Assembly: GCA_021018995.1 (NCBI GenBank)
Contig: CM037587.1
Location: forward strand, 86,735,251-86,799,250
DNA from: Chloranthus sessilifolius
Taxonomy: Eukaryota > Streptophyta > Magnoliopsida > Chloranthales > Chloranthaceae
Direction: 5' to 3'
DNA length: 64,000 bases
Within the stretch, counting starts at the first letter, position 1; the number at the start of each line of letters is the position of its first letter. The notes under the pieces are model-generated. The model worked only from the letters and a program-made list of their open reading frames with translations, was not told the origin of the DNA and made no database searches. This document shows positions 1 through 11,809 of the stretch, one piece after another. Position numbers and translations under genes: made by a program.

Positions 1-8
1 ACCCAACA

Positions 9-325
9 TCATTAATTGATTGCTTTAAATCAGAGGATGGAGATCGTGTTTCGTTCCAATTTTCCACATAAGAAATCATGATGCCATGAACGTACTATCA
101 TACATCAATTTTCGATTCCACATGTCACAAATCCCAAAAAGTGGTCGTAAAATCACATGACACACATCATGCGCAAAAGTGATTTTAGGACCACATCGGG
201 ATCTGTGCCATTTGGAATTGAAAACTGATCATTTGGTGGTATGTTCATTAATTGGAGATCCCTTGTGTGGAAGATTGGAGCGAAGACGATCTCCATCTTT
301 TGATTTAAAGCGATCATTGATTATA
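9..325. repeat. Fold-back (MITE-like) element FB1
   Basis: The left arm (about 9-172) reads as an imperfect reverse complement of the right arm (about 185-325), with the turn near 178. For example, the CTTTAAATC...GATGGAGATCGT block near 26-48 mirrors ACGATCTCCATC...GATTTAAAG at 288-309. It has no coding capacity. Open frames across it are by-products of the palindrome. The left end may lie outside the window. Its superfamily is not assigned, because no clean terminal motif or target duplication is visible. Confidence 0.7.
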
Positions 326-372
326 GGCGTAGGTGCCCAACAAGAGTTTGTAGGTGCTTTTAAAAGTATCCA

Positions 373-801
373 ATTAAACCTAAGAGTACCTTTAAATCTA
401 CCCACCAAATCTTTGAGTTCACCCACACTGAAACACATTGACTTGGTAGGATCAGATGATGGAGATCGTTTGTCCTCCCAATCTTTCACACAATGGATCT
501 TGAGATCATGGGCCTACCATCAAACGGTTAGTGTTTTATTTTTCGTAACACATCTCTCAGAAAAATGACCTTAACATTAGGTGCACGCTTAAAATTGATT
601 TTAACGTCACTTTTTTAGGTGTGTACCACATTAAATAAAAAATCAACCATCTGATGGTACGATCATATTCTTAAGATCCATCGTGTGAAAGATTGGGACA
701 ATAAACAAATTCCATCATCCGATTCAATATAATCATTGTGTTTCAGCATGGGTGAACTTAAAGATTTGGTGGGTGGATTTAAAGGAACTCTAAACCTAAA
801 T
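373..801. repeat. Fold-back (MITE-like) element FB2
   Basis: The arm 373-585 is mirrored by about 595-801. The block ACCCACCAAATCTTTGAGTTC near 399-420 returns inverted at about 755-777, and the centre lies near 588 (GGTGCACGCTTAAAATTG). It shares a GATGGAGATCGT-type core with the neighbouring FB1, so the two look like related, adjacent copies. The arms differ at many positions, so it is old. No open frame in it is credible as a gene. Confidence 0.7.
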
Positions 802-1345
802 ATATAACATATATGCACGATCCTCTCATTCTCTTCTCCCTTTCTCCTAGTCTCTCCTCTCACTCGACTCTCGACCTTTTCGATATTTTCCGCGACTTTC
901 GGTAATTTTCGGTAAATTTCACTAAATGCACCCCGAACTCCACAATGCATTTTTACCAAATGCAGCCCCAAAAAATAAAATTGCAACCACTTCTTAAGTA
1001 ACTTAAGTTGTTTTAAAAGGCTAAAAACAAAAAACCCATCGTGTTTGAGTCTTGAGAGTTGAGAGTTGAGAGGAGAGCTTTCTGTTTAGGGTTTGAGTAA
1101 CCCAAACCCTAAACCCATCGAGCCCCACCTCGCGCCGTTGAACCCCACCTCTCGCCATCGACCGCCGTCCGGAAAACCTCATTACTCAAGGTTTTCTTTT
1201 TCTTCGAGTTTGTTCTTCTTCTTCTTCTTCTTCTTCTTCTTCTTCTCATTTCTCAAGGTTTTATTTTTATTTTTTTTTAGTAATCTGTCTGGCAAACTTC
1301 CGAAGTCCGAAGCTCCCAACCCACACAACACAGCTTCACAGGTGT
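802..1345 (+). other. Leader-like, possibly exonic sequence with TTC microsatellite
   Basis: The segment has the look of a plant 5' untranslated or first-exon region. It holds a CT-rich start, an inverted telo-box (GTTTAGGGTTT at about 1083 facing AAACCCTAAAC at about 1103), a TTC run at 1209-1245 and a possible splice donor CACAG|GTGTGT near 1341. A short frame (1093-1350) starts MSNPNPKPIEPHL but is low complexity and has no recognised domain. It may be the 5' leader of the CACTA element or a captured or truncated host leader. I cannot decide. Confidence 0.3.
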
Positions 1346-2933
1346 GTTAATTTATATTAATGTTTTTATACTTTTATTTTTTTTTCACTTTTTCAGTGGA
1401 TGATTAGAGGAATGGTGTTGTTTTTTTTACATATATCAAATGGGGCTTTAATTTAATTGGCTATGATCATCCAAATTCCAAACACTATTTTGGTGTTTAA
1501 AATGTGGGTGAAGACTCAATGGTTAGAAACATGAGAGATTTTGATTGGAATATAGATTCATAATGAAAGATGGATGCTTGTTATTTTGATTTTATTGTCT
1601 TTTGTAATTTGAAATCTCTACCTTGTTATTTTAATGATTGTTGTTGTCGAATATTGACATCCATTCATCCACCCTAAGCCTGTAGCAAATATGGCATTTT
1701 ATATTTTGTTTTTACATAATGAAATTAACTCTTTTTCTCACACTCTACAACAGGCCAATCAATAAGATATGTAGAATAGTGGAATGCACTATGTGAAGTT
1801 TTTACATAACCAAAGAATTGCTCTTTTACTCAAACACAACTCACCAAATGGTAAAAGAAATAAATCTGAACTTCTCAGCTCAAAAAATTATGCCCATAAG
1901 ATGATTTGTACCTTGCAATCCAAGCACTCCATTTTGGACCCTAGGGAAGAGATGAACAATGATCCATATTAATGTCTGGATCCAAATGGTTTGTATCCTT
2001 TGATGGGCATGTTTTTCAGGCTAAGTTATGTTCATATGATATTTTGCTATATGGACTACTTAGATCACCAAAAAGTATGCATTATATGGCCTAAAAAGTA
2101 GCATGGCAAGGGTTTTTTCTCTACTCTTACATTTTTCCAAAATGGCCTCACTATTAAGTGATGGGGTTTGTGACCTGTGCACTACTTGTGGTGGACACAT
2201 CCTCAATCTGCACATGTGGAACAAATTTCATCAATCCAAGATGTCCAAGTTGGGGTCCTGGGCATGAATTGGACTCAGGTTCAGCGCAACCATTAGGGCC
2301 ATAAGAGGATTCCAACCATTGAATCTGGACACTTGGTTTTCATGTGTAGCACTTTTAAACCATCCTTTGATAGGCTATTTTCATTTTGCAGGCTCCTGAT
2401 CGAAGGGTGGAAATGTGGTATGGTGCAATGAATTGACTGAAGGCATGTATGCTTAAAAAGCACCTTGAGTTTATGATTGTGTGTGAAGCGTAGAGTGGTG
2501 ATTGGAATTTCTCTTCCCCGCTTCCCTATGGTTATCAAGTTTATGAATAGCATTTTAGCTACTGAAGTTATAAGCCGACCATAAATTTTGAGTCCTGAAA
2601 TCTGTGAATGTCTAAGTTTGGGAGGATTAATGGGTAAAAGGGTTCTTCATAATTCATTAGGTCAGTATTCTTGCCGACAATGCATTATAAGATTGTGGTT
2701 TAAAAATTCTTCATAGAATTTTTTAAAAGTAGTAGGAGGGAAGCGCCGAAGACCAATAGAGCGACTAAGCCCCTTTTCCGAGAAATAGATACGTATCGGT
2801 ATCAACCGATAGATATCATCTTGGTTATCTAACTAATTATATATCGGATATCAAGGTCCACTGTAGCATTAGATATCATCATGGTAAACTAACTAATTTT
2901 TTTTGTCTTATAATATATTTTTGTTTGTAGAAG
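1346..2933. other. AT-rich DNA without a recognised gene
   Basis: Nothing codes convincingly here. The 1784-1972 frame is short with no recognised domain. A partial direct duplication of an ATATCATC(T/A)TGGT...CTAACTAATT block occurs at about 2813-2840 and 2873-2900, just before the transposase start. The CACTA left terminus (expected CACTACG...) is not found here, so it is either deleted or lies left of the window. Confidence 0.4.
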
Positions 2934-4033
2934 ATGTCTTCGACAATCCCAAACAATGAGTGGATGACTATAGAAAATCGAATGACTACTGAATGCATGC
3001 AAAGAGTTGGATCATTTATTTCATTCGCCAAACAAAATACAGAAGATGTCGATCAGTGTTTTTGTCCTTGCGTCAAATGTCGCAACCTTAGAAAACGTAA
3101 CCTAGAAGTCATTGCAGAGCATTTAATTTATGATGGAATAGATAAGTCATACACAACATGGATCTATCACGGGGAACTATTTTCGAAAACTCAGGTTAAC
3201 GTTGGGGCTCCTAGTCCATCAACTAGTAACCGAAATAAAAATGCGTCCACAAGACTGACAGATATGTTGGATGACACATTTGGACATGTTCGTCCTGAGG
3301 ACTTATATGCTTGCTTAAATGAAGCTCATGGTGAATATGATTGTCAAGCTCCACATGAGTTACATGGGAATGTGGAGTACAATAAGTTGATGAAAGATGC
3401 ATTAGAACCCCTATATCCTTCATGTCAAGATGAGCATACGAAATTATCAATCGCAATTGAGTTGTTGAGCATGAAGTCTAGACATCAAGGGTCTAACGAT
3501 AGTTTTACAGAGTTATTGAATCTAATAATAAAAAATTGCCTCAACAAAATACTTCACTCGATAAAACTTACAATTTGAAGAAGTTAATCAAGTCTTTGCG
3601 TTTGAAGCGGGAGATTATTCATGCATGCCCCAATGACTACAGATTATATTGGAAAAATCATGCAAATAATGACAAGTGTCCTACGTGTGATCATAGTAGA
3701 TGGAAACCAATGGATCCTTCAAAGCCAAGGACAAAATAGTTACCATAGAAGAAGTTAAGATACTTTCCGTTAACTCATAGGCTACAAAGAATGTATAGTG
3801 TTCTGCAGATTGCAGAGCAAATGAGATAGCATGCAAGCTCAGTTGAAAATGAAAATTACATGCACCGTCTTGTGGATTCTTCATGTTGGAAATCAATAAA
3901 TATTTGTTGGAGTGACTTTGCTTCAGAGTCACGTAATGTTAATCTAGGACTTGTAACAGATAGATTTAATCCTTTTGGGAACAAAAACAACTCTTATAGT
4001 TGTTGGCCCATTATGATTGTTGCTTACAATCTT

Positions 4034-6279
4034 TGTGACGACCCGATTTTTCCAATCCTTAAGGTATAAGAAAGGCCGGTACATCAACTTATTGATTTCT
4101 CAATAAGCCGTAAATTCAAACAAAAGCCGACAGCATAAGCAAAGTTCTAAACCGAAGCATATCAAACAAAAGCAAGGACAAAAGCTCAAACAAAATATAT
4201 CACCAAGAGGAACTAGGAAGAACCGCCAGTGATGGCCAATCCAACATCTAAAATAGTGGTTCCTAATGATGGTTCCTCAAGTGATATCAAAAATGACAAA
4301 ACAATGGCCTTGGGCCCATAATTCAAAAATAATTCTAAACAAAGGTACCAAAAAAACAATCTAAATTAGGGAAAGAACTCCTCCGCTGAGGTCTCTAGTT
4401 CCTCCTCAGGAATATAGTCAGAGTCCTCCAGATCAAGATCGTCCGATCCTAAGTCAGTCTCAACACCTGTGACGTATAGTCGGGGTGAGTTAACATCGAA
4501 GCTCAATAGAGGAAACTTATTCATTTACATATTATCATAAGTAAAGGTTTTTCAAAGATAAAAATCGGATCAGATATGATTTTCAAAAGATGTATTGATG
4601 TCTAATTTCCAATTCTAAAATAGTAAACCAAAAGTGATTAAATAGATCTGATGTTCTGATGTTTTCAAATTTCTGATTTAGGCATGCTTCTTATCTTAAG
4701 TTTATAACTTAATTTTATCTCTCAAATTACATAAAGCATGAGAGCACGAGTATCACCGATGGAAAACCCTACTGACCATCATCGTTCATAAACCTTTTTT
4801 CAGAAAGAGCAACAAGCCCCTACGTAATGAGGGAAACTTGCGTAAGGCTGAGTTACCGTCAACACGGTTGGCAAAATCTAGGGTTCATTCGTATGTATCT
4901 CAAATCGAATGCAAATGCTAAACATATCAGATTTTATGTATATAACACATTTTCAGATTTTTTGAAGTTCTAATACAAAATTCACATTCAAAGATGAGGT
5001 TCGAAATTTCCAAAAGTTCTGAGTTCTCATATATGTCACAATTCAAAGTTCTTATTCATGCTGTGTCTAACATAATTTCAAAATTTATGTTTTAAACAAA
5101 ACTAACCAATACTTAGAATAAAATGTAAATTAGGTTTAGGGTTCCCCTACCTTGACTCAAACCGGTCAAAAATCACACCAAGAAGTCCTCACAATGGACT
5201 CTTTATCACAAGACTTACAGTGATTAACACCACAAATGTTAATGAAGGTCTAAAAGTCCACGCAGATTCCATCCAACAAAAATTTTGAAGGCTAGAAATA
5301 GGGCAAAATTTGATCATCGAATTTCAAATTTGATGGTCGAATTTGAATTCGATGGTCAAATTTAAATTTCGACCCTCGAATTCCCCAAAAGTGCATCAGG
5401 CTTAACAGCCCAAATTCGACCCTCGAATTTTAATTCGATGGTCGAATTTCAAATTTGATGGTCGAATTGAAATTCGGCCCTTGAATTTCTCCAGGTCTGT
5501 GGTGTTTCGAATTTGTCCTTCATATTTGATTTTTTTCATTCCAAAGCACATAATCAGTTTTCTTTTTAGATGCACCTTTTATCTAAACTATTTTAAGCAA
5601 AAAAAAAAAAAACACTAATCAAAGGTGTTTATAGAGTCTACCTTTCAAGGTCAATTCAACCTCCGTTGATCCAATTCCATGCACCGGATCAATTCGCAAG
5701 CCTCAATTAGCTAAACTCCAATTCAGTCCATCTATAGCCTTGCTACTAGAGCAGAGGTGTAGCCTAAATCTTACACTAAATCTATCCACTCTCCCCTAGC
5801 CTTCTTTCTAATTATATCAAACTAATCCAAAGCTAAGCACAAGAGTTTTCAATGGCTAAGATGGGGAGAGGGACTTTCAATCACTAGGGATCTAGGATCT
5901 AAGCAAGGAAGTAAAATTGGAAAAGGGCCAAAAATCATATCTCACGAGAGGAAGAAGATGCAACTTCTCCTCCACTCTTCCCTCTTATAACCAAACATCT
6001 CCTCTCAAAATATCATGATATTTCATATAAATATCATGATATTTAAGCTTAAAATTCTATCCACTTAATTTGAATTAGCTTTCGGTGTTAAGCACTAACA
6101 CACTACTTAATGTATAAGCTACCACTTATTTGACTTCCACAAGTCCAAAACGAAAATCCTTTGGTCATATTCCATCTCATACCCTAACTTACCTAAATAA
6201 ATCGGATTCGTTTCGTAAATTTTCTGGGCACGCTTACCGAGGTAATCGAAAATAGGTCTAAAATATCAGGGATATTACA
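4034..6279 (-). repeat. Solo LTR of family C inside the transposase
   Basis: It starts TGTGACGACCCGATTTTTCC and ends GATATTACA, matching the LTR at 57037-59187 along its length. It is about 2246 bp long. The target duplication is imperfect: ATCTT (4029-4033) against ATATT (6280-6284). There are no internal sequences, primer-binding site or polypurine tract next to it, so it is a solo LTR left by LTR-LTR recombination. By comparison with element C the LTR reads on the minus strand, with a TATA-like box TTATAAGAGG at 5981-5990. Confidence 0.9.
5309..5490. promoter_or_regulatory. Cluster of TTCGA-NNN-TCGAA palindromes (family C, solo LTR)
   Basis: There are about seven partly decayed copies. 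Intact ones read TTCGACCCTCGAA (twice) and TTCGATGGTCGAA, alternating CCC and TGG spacers. Several copies have C-to-T changes (TTTGATGGTCGAA). The cluster lies about 500 bp downstream of the LTR TATA-like box. It matches the cluster at 58303-58442 and the internal one at 61219-61392. A regulatory role is inferred from this recurrence. Confidence 0.6.
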
Positions 6280-8975
6280 ATATTCCTCCATCTTTGTGCA
6301 TGCGAAAGGAATTTACAATGTTAACACTATTGATCCCTGGCCCAAAAGGTCCAGGGCATGACATTGATATCTATTTGCAACCGTTGGTAGCAGAGTTGAA
6401 TGAATTATGGTCCACTGGAGTCAATACATATGACCCCTACACAAAGTCTAGCTTTAATATGAAAGCAATTTTATTGTGGGCTATACACAATTTTCTAGCA
6501 TATGGCCATCTTCCAGGTTGTAGGACAGCGGGATAATATGCTTGTCCTGTTTGCAGTGAAGGGATTGATTCAGTATGGTTATTACATGGGAAGAAATTTG
6601 CTTACATGGGTCACAAAAGATTTCTTGTAGATCTAGGTCATCCTTTCAGGACCCAAAAGTCATAATTTAATGGAAAGGAAGAACATGAGAAGCATCCACG
6701 AAGTTTGAGAGGTTCTAAAGTACTATCGAAAATGAATATTGTTCAGACAAACTTCAGAAAGGTTGCAGGAAAGAAGAAGACGAGGGCCTAAAATGAGGAG
6801 AACAGTGCATGGTCAAAGAGATCAATCTTATTTGACTTACCATATTGGAAGGTAATAAATAATATATTTTATTATATTAATGTGACCTCTTATGTAGATC
6901 ATTTGAATACTAACATAAATATTCTATATGTGTAGGATCTACCTATTCGTCACAATTTGTATGTAATGCACGTGGAAAAGAATGTTGCAAAAAACTTAAT
7001 TACAACTATTATGGACATAAAGGGTAAAACTAAGGACGATATTGAAGCCCGTTTTGATCTCAAGCAAATGAAGATAAGGTAAAAATTATGGCCTGTACAA
7101 AAGAATGGCAAGTGGCATTATCATATAGCTCCATTTTGCTTGTCTCGAGAGGAAAAAGAAATAATTTATAAAACCTTGCATAACTTGAAGGTTCCTATTG
7201 GATACAATGCTAATTGGAAACATAATTTAAGTTTGGAAAGTTTTCAACTCAAGGCTATGAAGTCATGTGACTACCATATTCTCATGCAACAATTGTTTTC
7301 AGTGTTATTGATGCAGACATTTAAAAAGGAAAAGCCATTGAGAGCCGTTATTTGACAGTTGTCGATATTTTTTAATGTCGTATGTTCTAAGGTCATAACC
7401 CATGTTAAGCTATTGAACATGAGAGTACGCATAGCCAAAACACTGTGTGTTTTTGAAAAATACTTCCCACCTTTATTTTTCATTTTTTATGACCCACCTT
7501 GTTGTGCACTTGACAGAGGAGGCGCTATATGTGGTCCTGTTTGATATCGATGGATGTATCCCTTTGAGAGGTAAAATTTTATTATAGATTTCGTAAGTTC
7601 TTTTATTTAATATATCAATATTAATATATCAATAAATAAATAAATATATATATATATATATGTGTGTGTACGATGTGAAGACATATAAGCATTACGTAAA
7701 GAATCAAACTTACCCAGAGGGATCTATTGCAAAGCAATATCTCATGGAGGAATGTATGAGGTATTGCATGAAGTACATGCCGGATAGTCGTAAAGGAACC
7801 CATAAGAGAAGTGGCATTCGTGGATCACGATGTCACACATGGGTACCCTATCGATAAAAAGGGTAAAGTCTACTGTCTTCAAACCATGCAGTATCAGCCA
7901 GTGCGTAAATGGGTTTTAGAGCATTCACCATAAAATATTCAGTGGGAGGAGTAAGTAATATTTTTTTCCACATCTTGCTAATTGTATATTTAGTTTTCAT
8001 ACATAAATATTTAATATAATTAAATTTTAACATTTATAGGAAGTATCAATCTTACCTTCAACTCTACAAGACAAGCGATAAGCAACGGAGGGACAACTAC
8101 ATTCCTTGGTTAAGAGAATAATTAAAAAATTAACAAACTATCTCATTGAAGAGGCTTGTTAATGGTCCGAATTTTAATGCCATATCATATAGGGCTTATG
8201 TGATTAATGGTTATCTTTTTTGAACAGCAGAGTAAGATATCAGTACAAGCACACAAAATAGTGGGGTCTCAATGAAGGCTTTAACTAGTTTCAGATCTAG
8301 TGCGAAAGATAAGGACCCTGTTCAAGAAGAAGTCACTGATTATGATATTATCAAGCAAATACTTGAATTAGATTATGGTAGCTTTAAAGAAACAGTCTTC
8401 TATTGTGATTGGGTGCGTATAGAAGATAGAGTAAATTGATGCGTAGTTGATCCAGAAACAAACTTAGTGTTTGTTAATTTTGGGAGGCTGATGAAGACTT
8501 CACATGATGATAATGAGCCTTTTATCCTTGCTTCTCAAGCCACTCAAGTATTCTACTGCAAAGATCATACTAGGGATGATTGGTATGTCAACTTAGATGC
8601 TCCAAAGAGATTGAATTAGGATGTGGATGCTTATGAAGATCCTTTCGTATTTGAAGCAAGAACAAAAACATATGCTTTAGCATCAACGTTAGTCACTGAT
8701 TTTGTAGACGAAGATGGAGATTAATTTATAGAACCATCTCTTGGGGATCTTTTTTTTTAATGTTATTTTTACTTTTGGTGTCTTAGTATATTTTTTTTTT
8801 TTGTAATAGTACAGATGACAAACACTACAAACTATATTTTCCTTTACTTGTTATTCTCATTTTGGATGTTTAAACAATTTTGTTATATTTCATATGTTTT
8901 CTACTTCAATTATGGTTTTTTTTTTGAGGAAAATCAATTATAGTGTTTTAGTCTTGAATTATTATTGTTGATATC

Positions 8976-11516
8976 TGTGACAGCCCGAATTTCGGCACCC
9001 CGAAACCCGTGCCATCAGCACGATCATCTTGACCGTGCCCCTTAGCTAAGCACGGAACATTGGCATATCAAGCATAAAATGAAACAATAAAGGAGCTGCG
9101 AAATTTAAATCTATATTAAGTAATTCTCCAAAAGACAGTTCTACCCTTATGCCTCTGCATGAATGGAGAACCGATCCGAACCATCGATGATAGCAATCAT
9201 CACGGATGGTTCGCCGCAAAAGAATAATCCCAACTCAATATATATATGGTTTAACCAAAACAAGGCTTGACATACCAAGCCGTACCAATCTCTCTCAAAA
9301 GCCCTCAAAGTGGCACAACAGAGTCCTCTAGAAGAAGTCCTCAGGAGGTGGCTCCAACTCGTCGCCGGCCACAAGGTCCGACTCACCAGGGTCAGCGTCT
9401 CCTGAAGCCTCGGCCGCTGCTAGTAGTGGACCTGCGACGTATAGTCTATAGGGTGAGCTACATCCTAGCTCAATAGGGAACAAAACACAATTGAACATAT
9501 AAATTATTACTCACATATATTCCATGATATGCCATGCATGATGTGTCTATGTAATTTCTGATGAAACAGTTAAAAAGTATTATATTTTACTGGTAGTTTA
9601 CTCGTGTCTTTTATTTACTCATGAATAATGCTGAAAAGGCCTAAAGCAAAACTTAAACTTTCAACTTAAGTAATCCCCGAGCAATATAGCATCGAGCCCC
9701 GATGAGATACCCTTCATCGTCATCTATATAGACACTTTTAACGTATTCCCTGGGAATACAAATAGTACCCAAGCCCCTTTCCCCTGGGGATTGGTGGCGG
9801 GGTTTCACTTGTCTCAAATCAACACCCCTGGGGTGTGCTTACTATGTCTTGGATAAGCCTCGCGACCGGCTTACTTGCCATTACCAGATCGGTCACGGAT
9901 ATCCTGCCGTGTCAGTCGTGGATATCCCGTCACGTCGGTGGGGTACCCTATCAAACCTCAAATAACAAAAATATCGATGCCTTACATATAATTATTCATC
10001 GTGTAAGTGCGCTATCTTATATCAGTTAGGCCCTATCAAACATGATTCAATCTTGGATACATCCCTGGGATGTATCCATTTACTTGCATCACACCTGATG
10101 CTCTTATATCTTCACTTCATCATCCCCTGGGGATGGCTCATTATACTTACTCTTATGGATGTCACACACACACACTTTTCACAATTCTTAAGCAATAAAA
10201 CATTTTGAATTTGAATTCTATATCACTACATACATGCTCTTGTAAAATAAAGTACATGTTCAAGGTTTTCCCTACCTCAAGTCTTTGTTTGATCAACGCA
10301 TCAAGGTCCCACGTGGCTCCTTGTGCACTAGTTCACACGTACCACCTATGGTACCACATAACATGTGAAACACATCACTAAAGATGCAACAAAGGAGGTC
10401 CAAGACCCTCCATGAAGCTTAAAGTCAAACTCAAAAGTCAACAAATTTTAGCCCAGTCGATTAATCGAACTCCAAAATCGATTAATCGAATCCCATTTGA
10501 TTAATCGATTTCCAAAATCGATTAATCGAAAGTCAATATCGATTAATCGATTCTCAAATCGATTAATCGAGATTTTCATTCGATTAATCGAATCCTAATT
10601 CGATTAATCGAACTTCTCTGTTCAGCTAAGTCGATTCTCAAATCGAGTAATCGAGTTCCCAAAATCGATTAATCGATCCCAAATCGATTAATCGAAATTT
10701 GAAATCGATTAATCGAAATCCCATTTCGATTAGTCGATTTTCCCCAAGTCATTTCCTCCAGCCCCTGGGGTCCACTGGAGGTTCCCAGTCGATTAATCGA
10801 TACCCAAATCGATTAATCGAAATCCAAAGTCGATTAATCGAAATTCAATTCGATTAATCGAGATCAGGAATCCTGACTTTTCAACTTCTTGGCCAATTTC
10901 GATTAATCGAAACCCAATTTCGATTAATCGAAATTGCCAGATTCAGCCCCTTTCGAGCTGTTCTTCCCAACCTTTTTCCACTCTTTTTCCTCTATTTTTC
11001 TACACTTTTTATCCTACATTTTACACTATTTCTAACCACTATTTACCCTTACAATCCATGCATTTAAACTACATAACTCTTACCTTCAATCAATCCCAAA
11101 TTGATTTCAAATCCATGGTTGGAAAGGCTAGGGTTCCAGCTTTAGCTTGAATGGATTCTCCTCGCTAAATCGGCCTCTTTAATGCTAGAATCCCCCTTCC
11201 AATCCCTCACAATAATGCTTGCTTAACCTCTCGCTTCTTTCTCTCTCTTCTTTACTCCTTCAACAACCAATTTCTAGGATTTTAGGGTTATTAAACCCTT
11301 TTATCCTTCCCCCAGCTTGTGTGTTGAGCACATGCACCTCGATAGGTGTATGTGACTTCAGATTTACAACACACCCCACATAGCTACGCAAACTATCACA
11401 TCACATCCGCTCATTACACTCTATGCTAACTATTGAACTTCTATTTGGTCAAACCTATGACCAATTGGGCACAGATCCCGAGGTCATAGTTTAGCGTGAT
11501 TTTTCAGGCTATTACA
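8976..11516 (-). repeat. Element A 3' LTR
   Basis: It begins TGTGACAGCCCGAATTTCGG on the plus strand and ends AGGCTATTACA. It is 2541 bp, paired with 19624-22150. It contains the 10457-10932 palindrome cluster and several short CCCTGGGGA/TCCCTGGGA motifs (around 9748, 9782 and 10064). The stretch ACCTGCGACGTATAGTC is shared with LTR families C and E, so these families are distantly related. Confidence 0.95.
10457..10932. promoter_or_regulatory. Palindrome cluster TCGATTAATCGA (element A 3' LTR)
   Basis: About 18 copies of the perfect 12-bp palindrome TCGATTAATCGA, or single-base variants, lie in 476 bp, spaced irregularly by about 5-40 bp. The flanking base often extends it to TTCGATTAATCGAA. 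Spacing is not constant and the sequences between copies differ, so this is not a simple tandem satellite. A binding-site array is the inference. Confidence 0.7.
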
Positions 11517-11530
11517 TCCTCCCCACCTTA
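11517..11530 (-). other. Polypurine tract of element A
   Basis: On the minus strand the bases directly before the 3' LTR read AAGGTGGGGAGGA. They are preceded by TTTTTGAGGACGAAAATTCC, a stretch also found beside the element C LTR and typical of this group. This primes plus-strand DNA synthesis. Confidence 0.8.
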
Positions 11531-11809
11531 GGAATTTTCGTCCTCAAAAATAACCCAAGGTTCGTCTGTCGGGGTCTCTCCCCCCCCCCCACACTCAGGT
11601 GAGGTGGTCCAATTGACTCAGACGTATTTAGATAGTTACATATAGGAGCACAGAATTTAAATTTGACGAAATGTAAATGTACTCAAAAAGAATTTTTTTT
11701 TTTTTTTTTTGTATTATAATTGGAATCTTTTTACAATGCCAGAGAAGTTGGCGTACAAAACAATCTACAAGTATATATAACCATGACTCAAACAAAATAA
11801 ATACATGAC
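11531..11809. other. Short spacer between accessory ORF and polypurine tract
   Basis: It holds a C-run (about 11580-11590) and a poly-T tract (about 11693-11710), which reads as poly-A on the element's coding strand just after the accessory ORF. It could be its 3' untranslated region. No gene is seen. Confidence 0.4.

Larger units (their letters stand above)
2934..8724 (+). pseudogene. CACTA TNPD/Tnp2-type transposase (broken)
   Basis: This is the catalytic transposase of En/Spm elements, which cuts at the CACTA ends. The start MSSTIPNNEWM opens the transposase-associated domain (residues about 10-85, with CPCVKCRN). The Tnp2 domain follows, recognisable from HACPNDYRLYW and CPTCDHSRWK at about 3625-3700, NPFGNKNNSYSCWP before 4033, SLLIPGPK-like LLIPGPKGPGHDIDIYLQP at about 6321, HNLYVMHVEKNV at about 6954, and LMQQLF with a FFNVVCSKV block at 7284-7400. 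The C-terminal part (8270-8723: WVRIEDRV, VNFGRLM, EPFILASQATQVFY) ends at DEDGD. GT-AG introns are visible, for example 6852-6935. There are several frameshifts and stops, and a 2.2-kb LTR interrupts it after AYNL. Removing the LTR plus one target copy leaves the frame continuous at that point. Confidence 0.88.

Noticed and set aside
1083..1116. Interstitial telomere sequence
   Set aside because: Only one or two TTTAGGG units on each side. It is better read as telo-box motifs of a leader.
2160..2560. Possible CACTA left terminus at GCACTACTTGTGG (about 2176)
   Set aside because: It does not match the CACTACGTG right terminus and lacks subterminal repeats or a matching 3-bp flank.
10457..10932. 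CRISPR-like array of repeated TCGATTAATCGA
   Set aside because: Repeats are only 12 bp, spacers vary from a few to about 40 bp, and the setting is a plant LTR with no cas genes.
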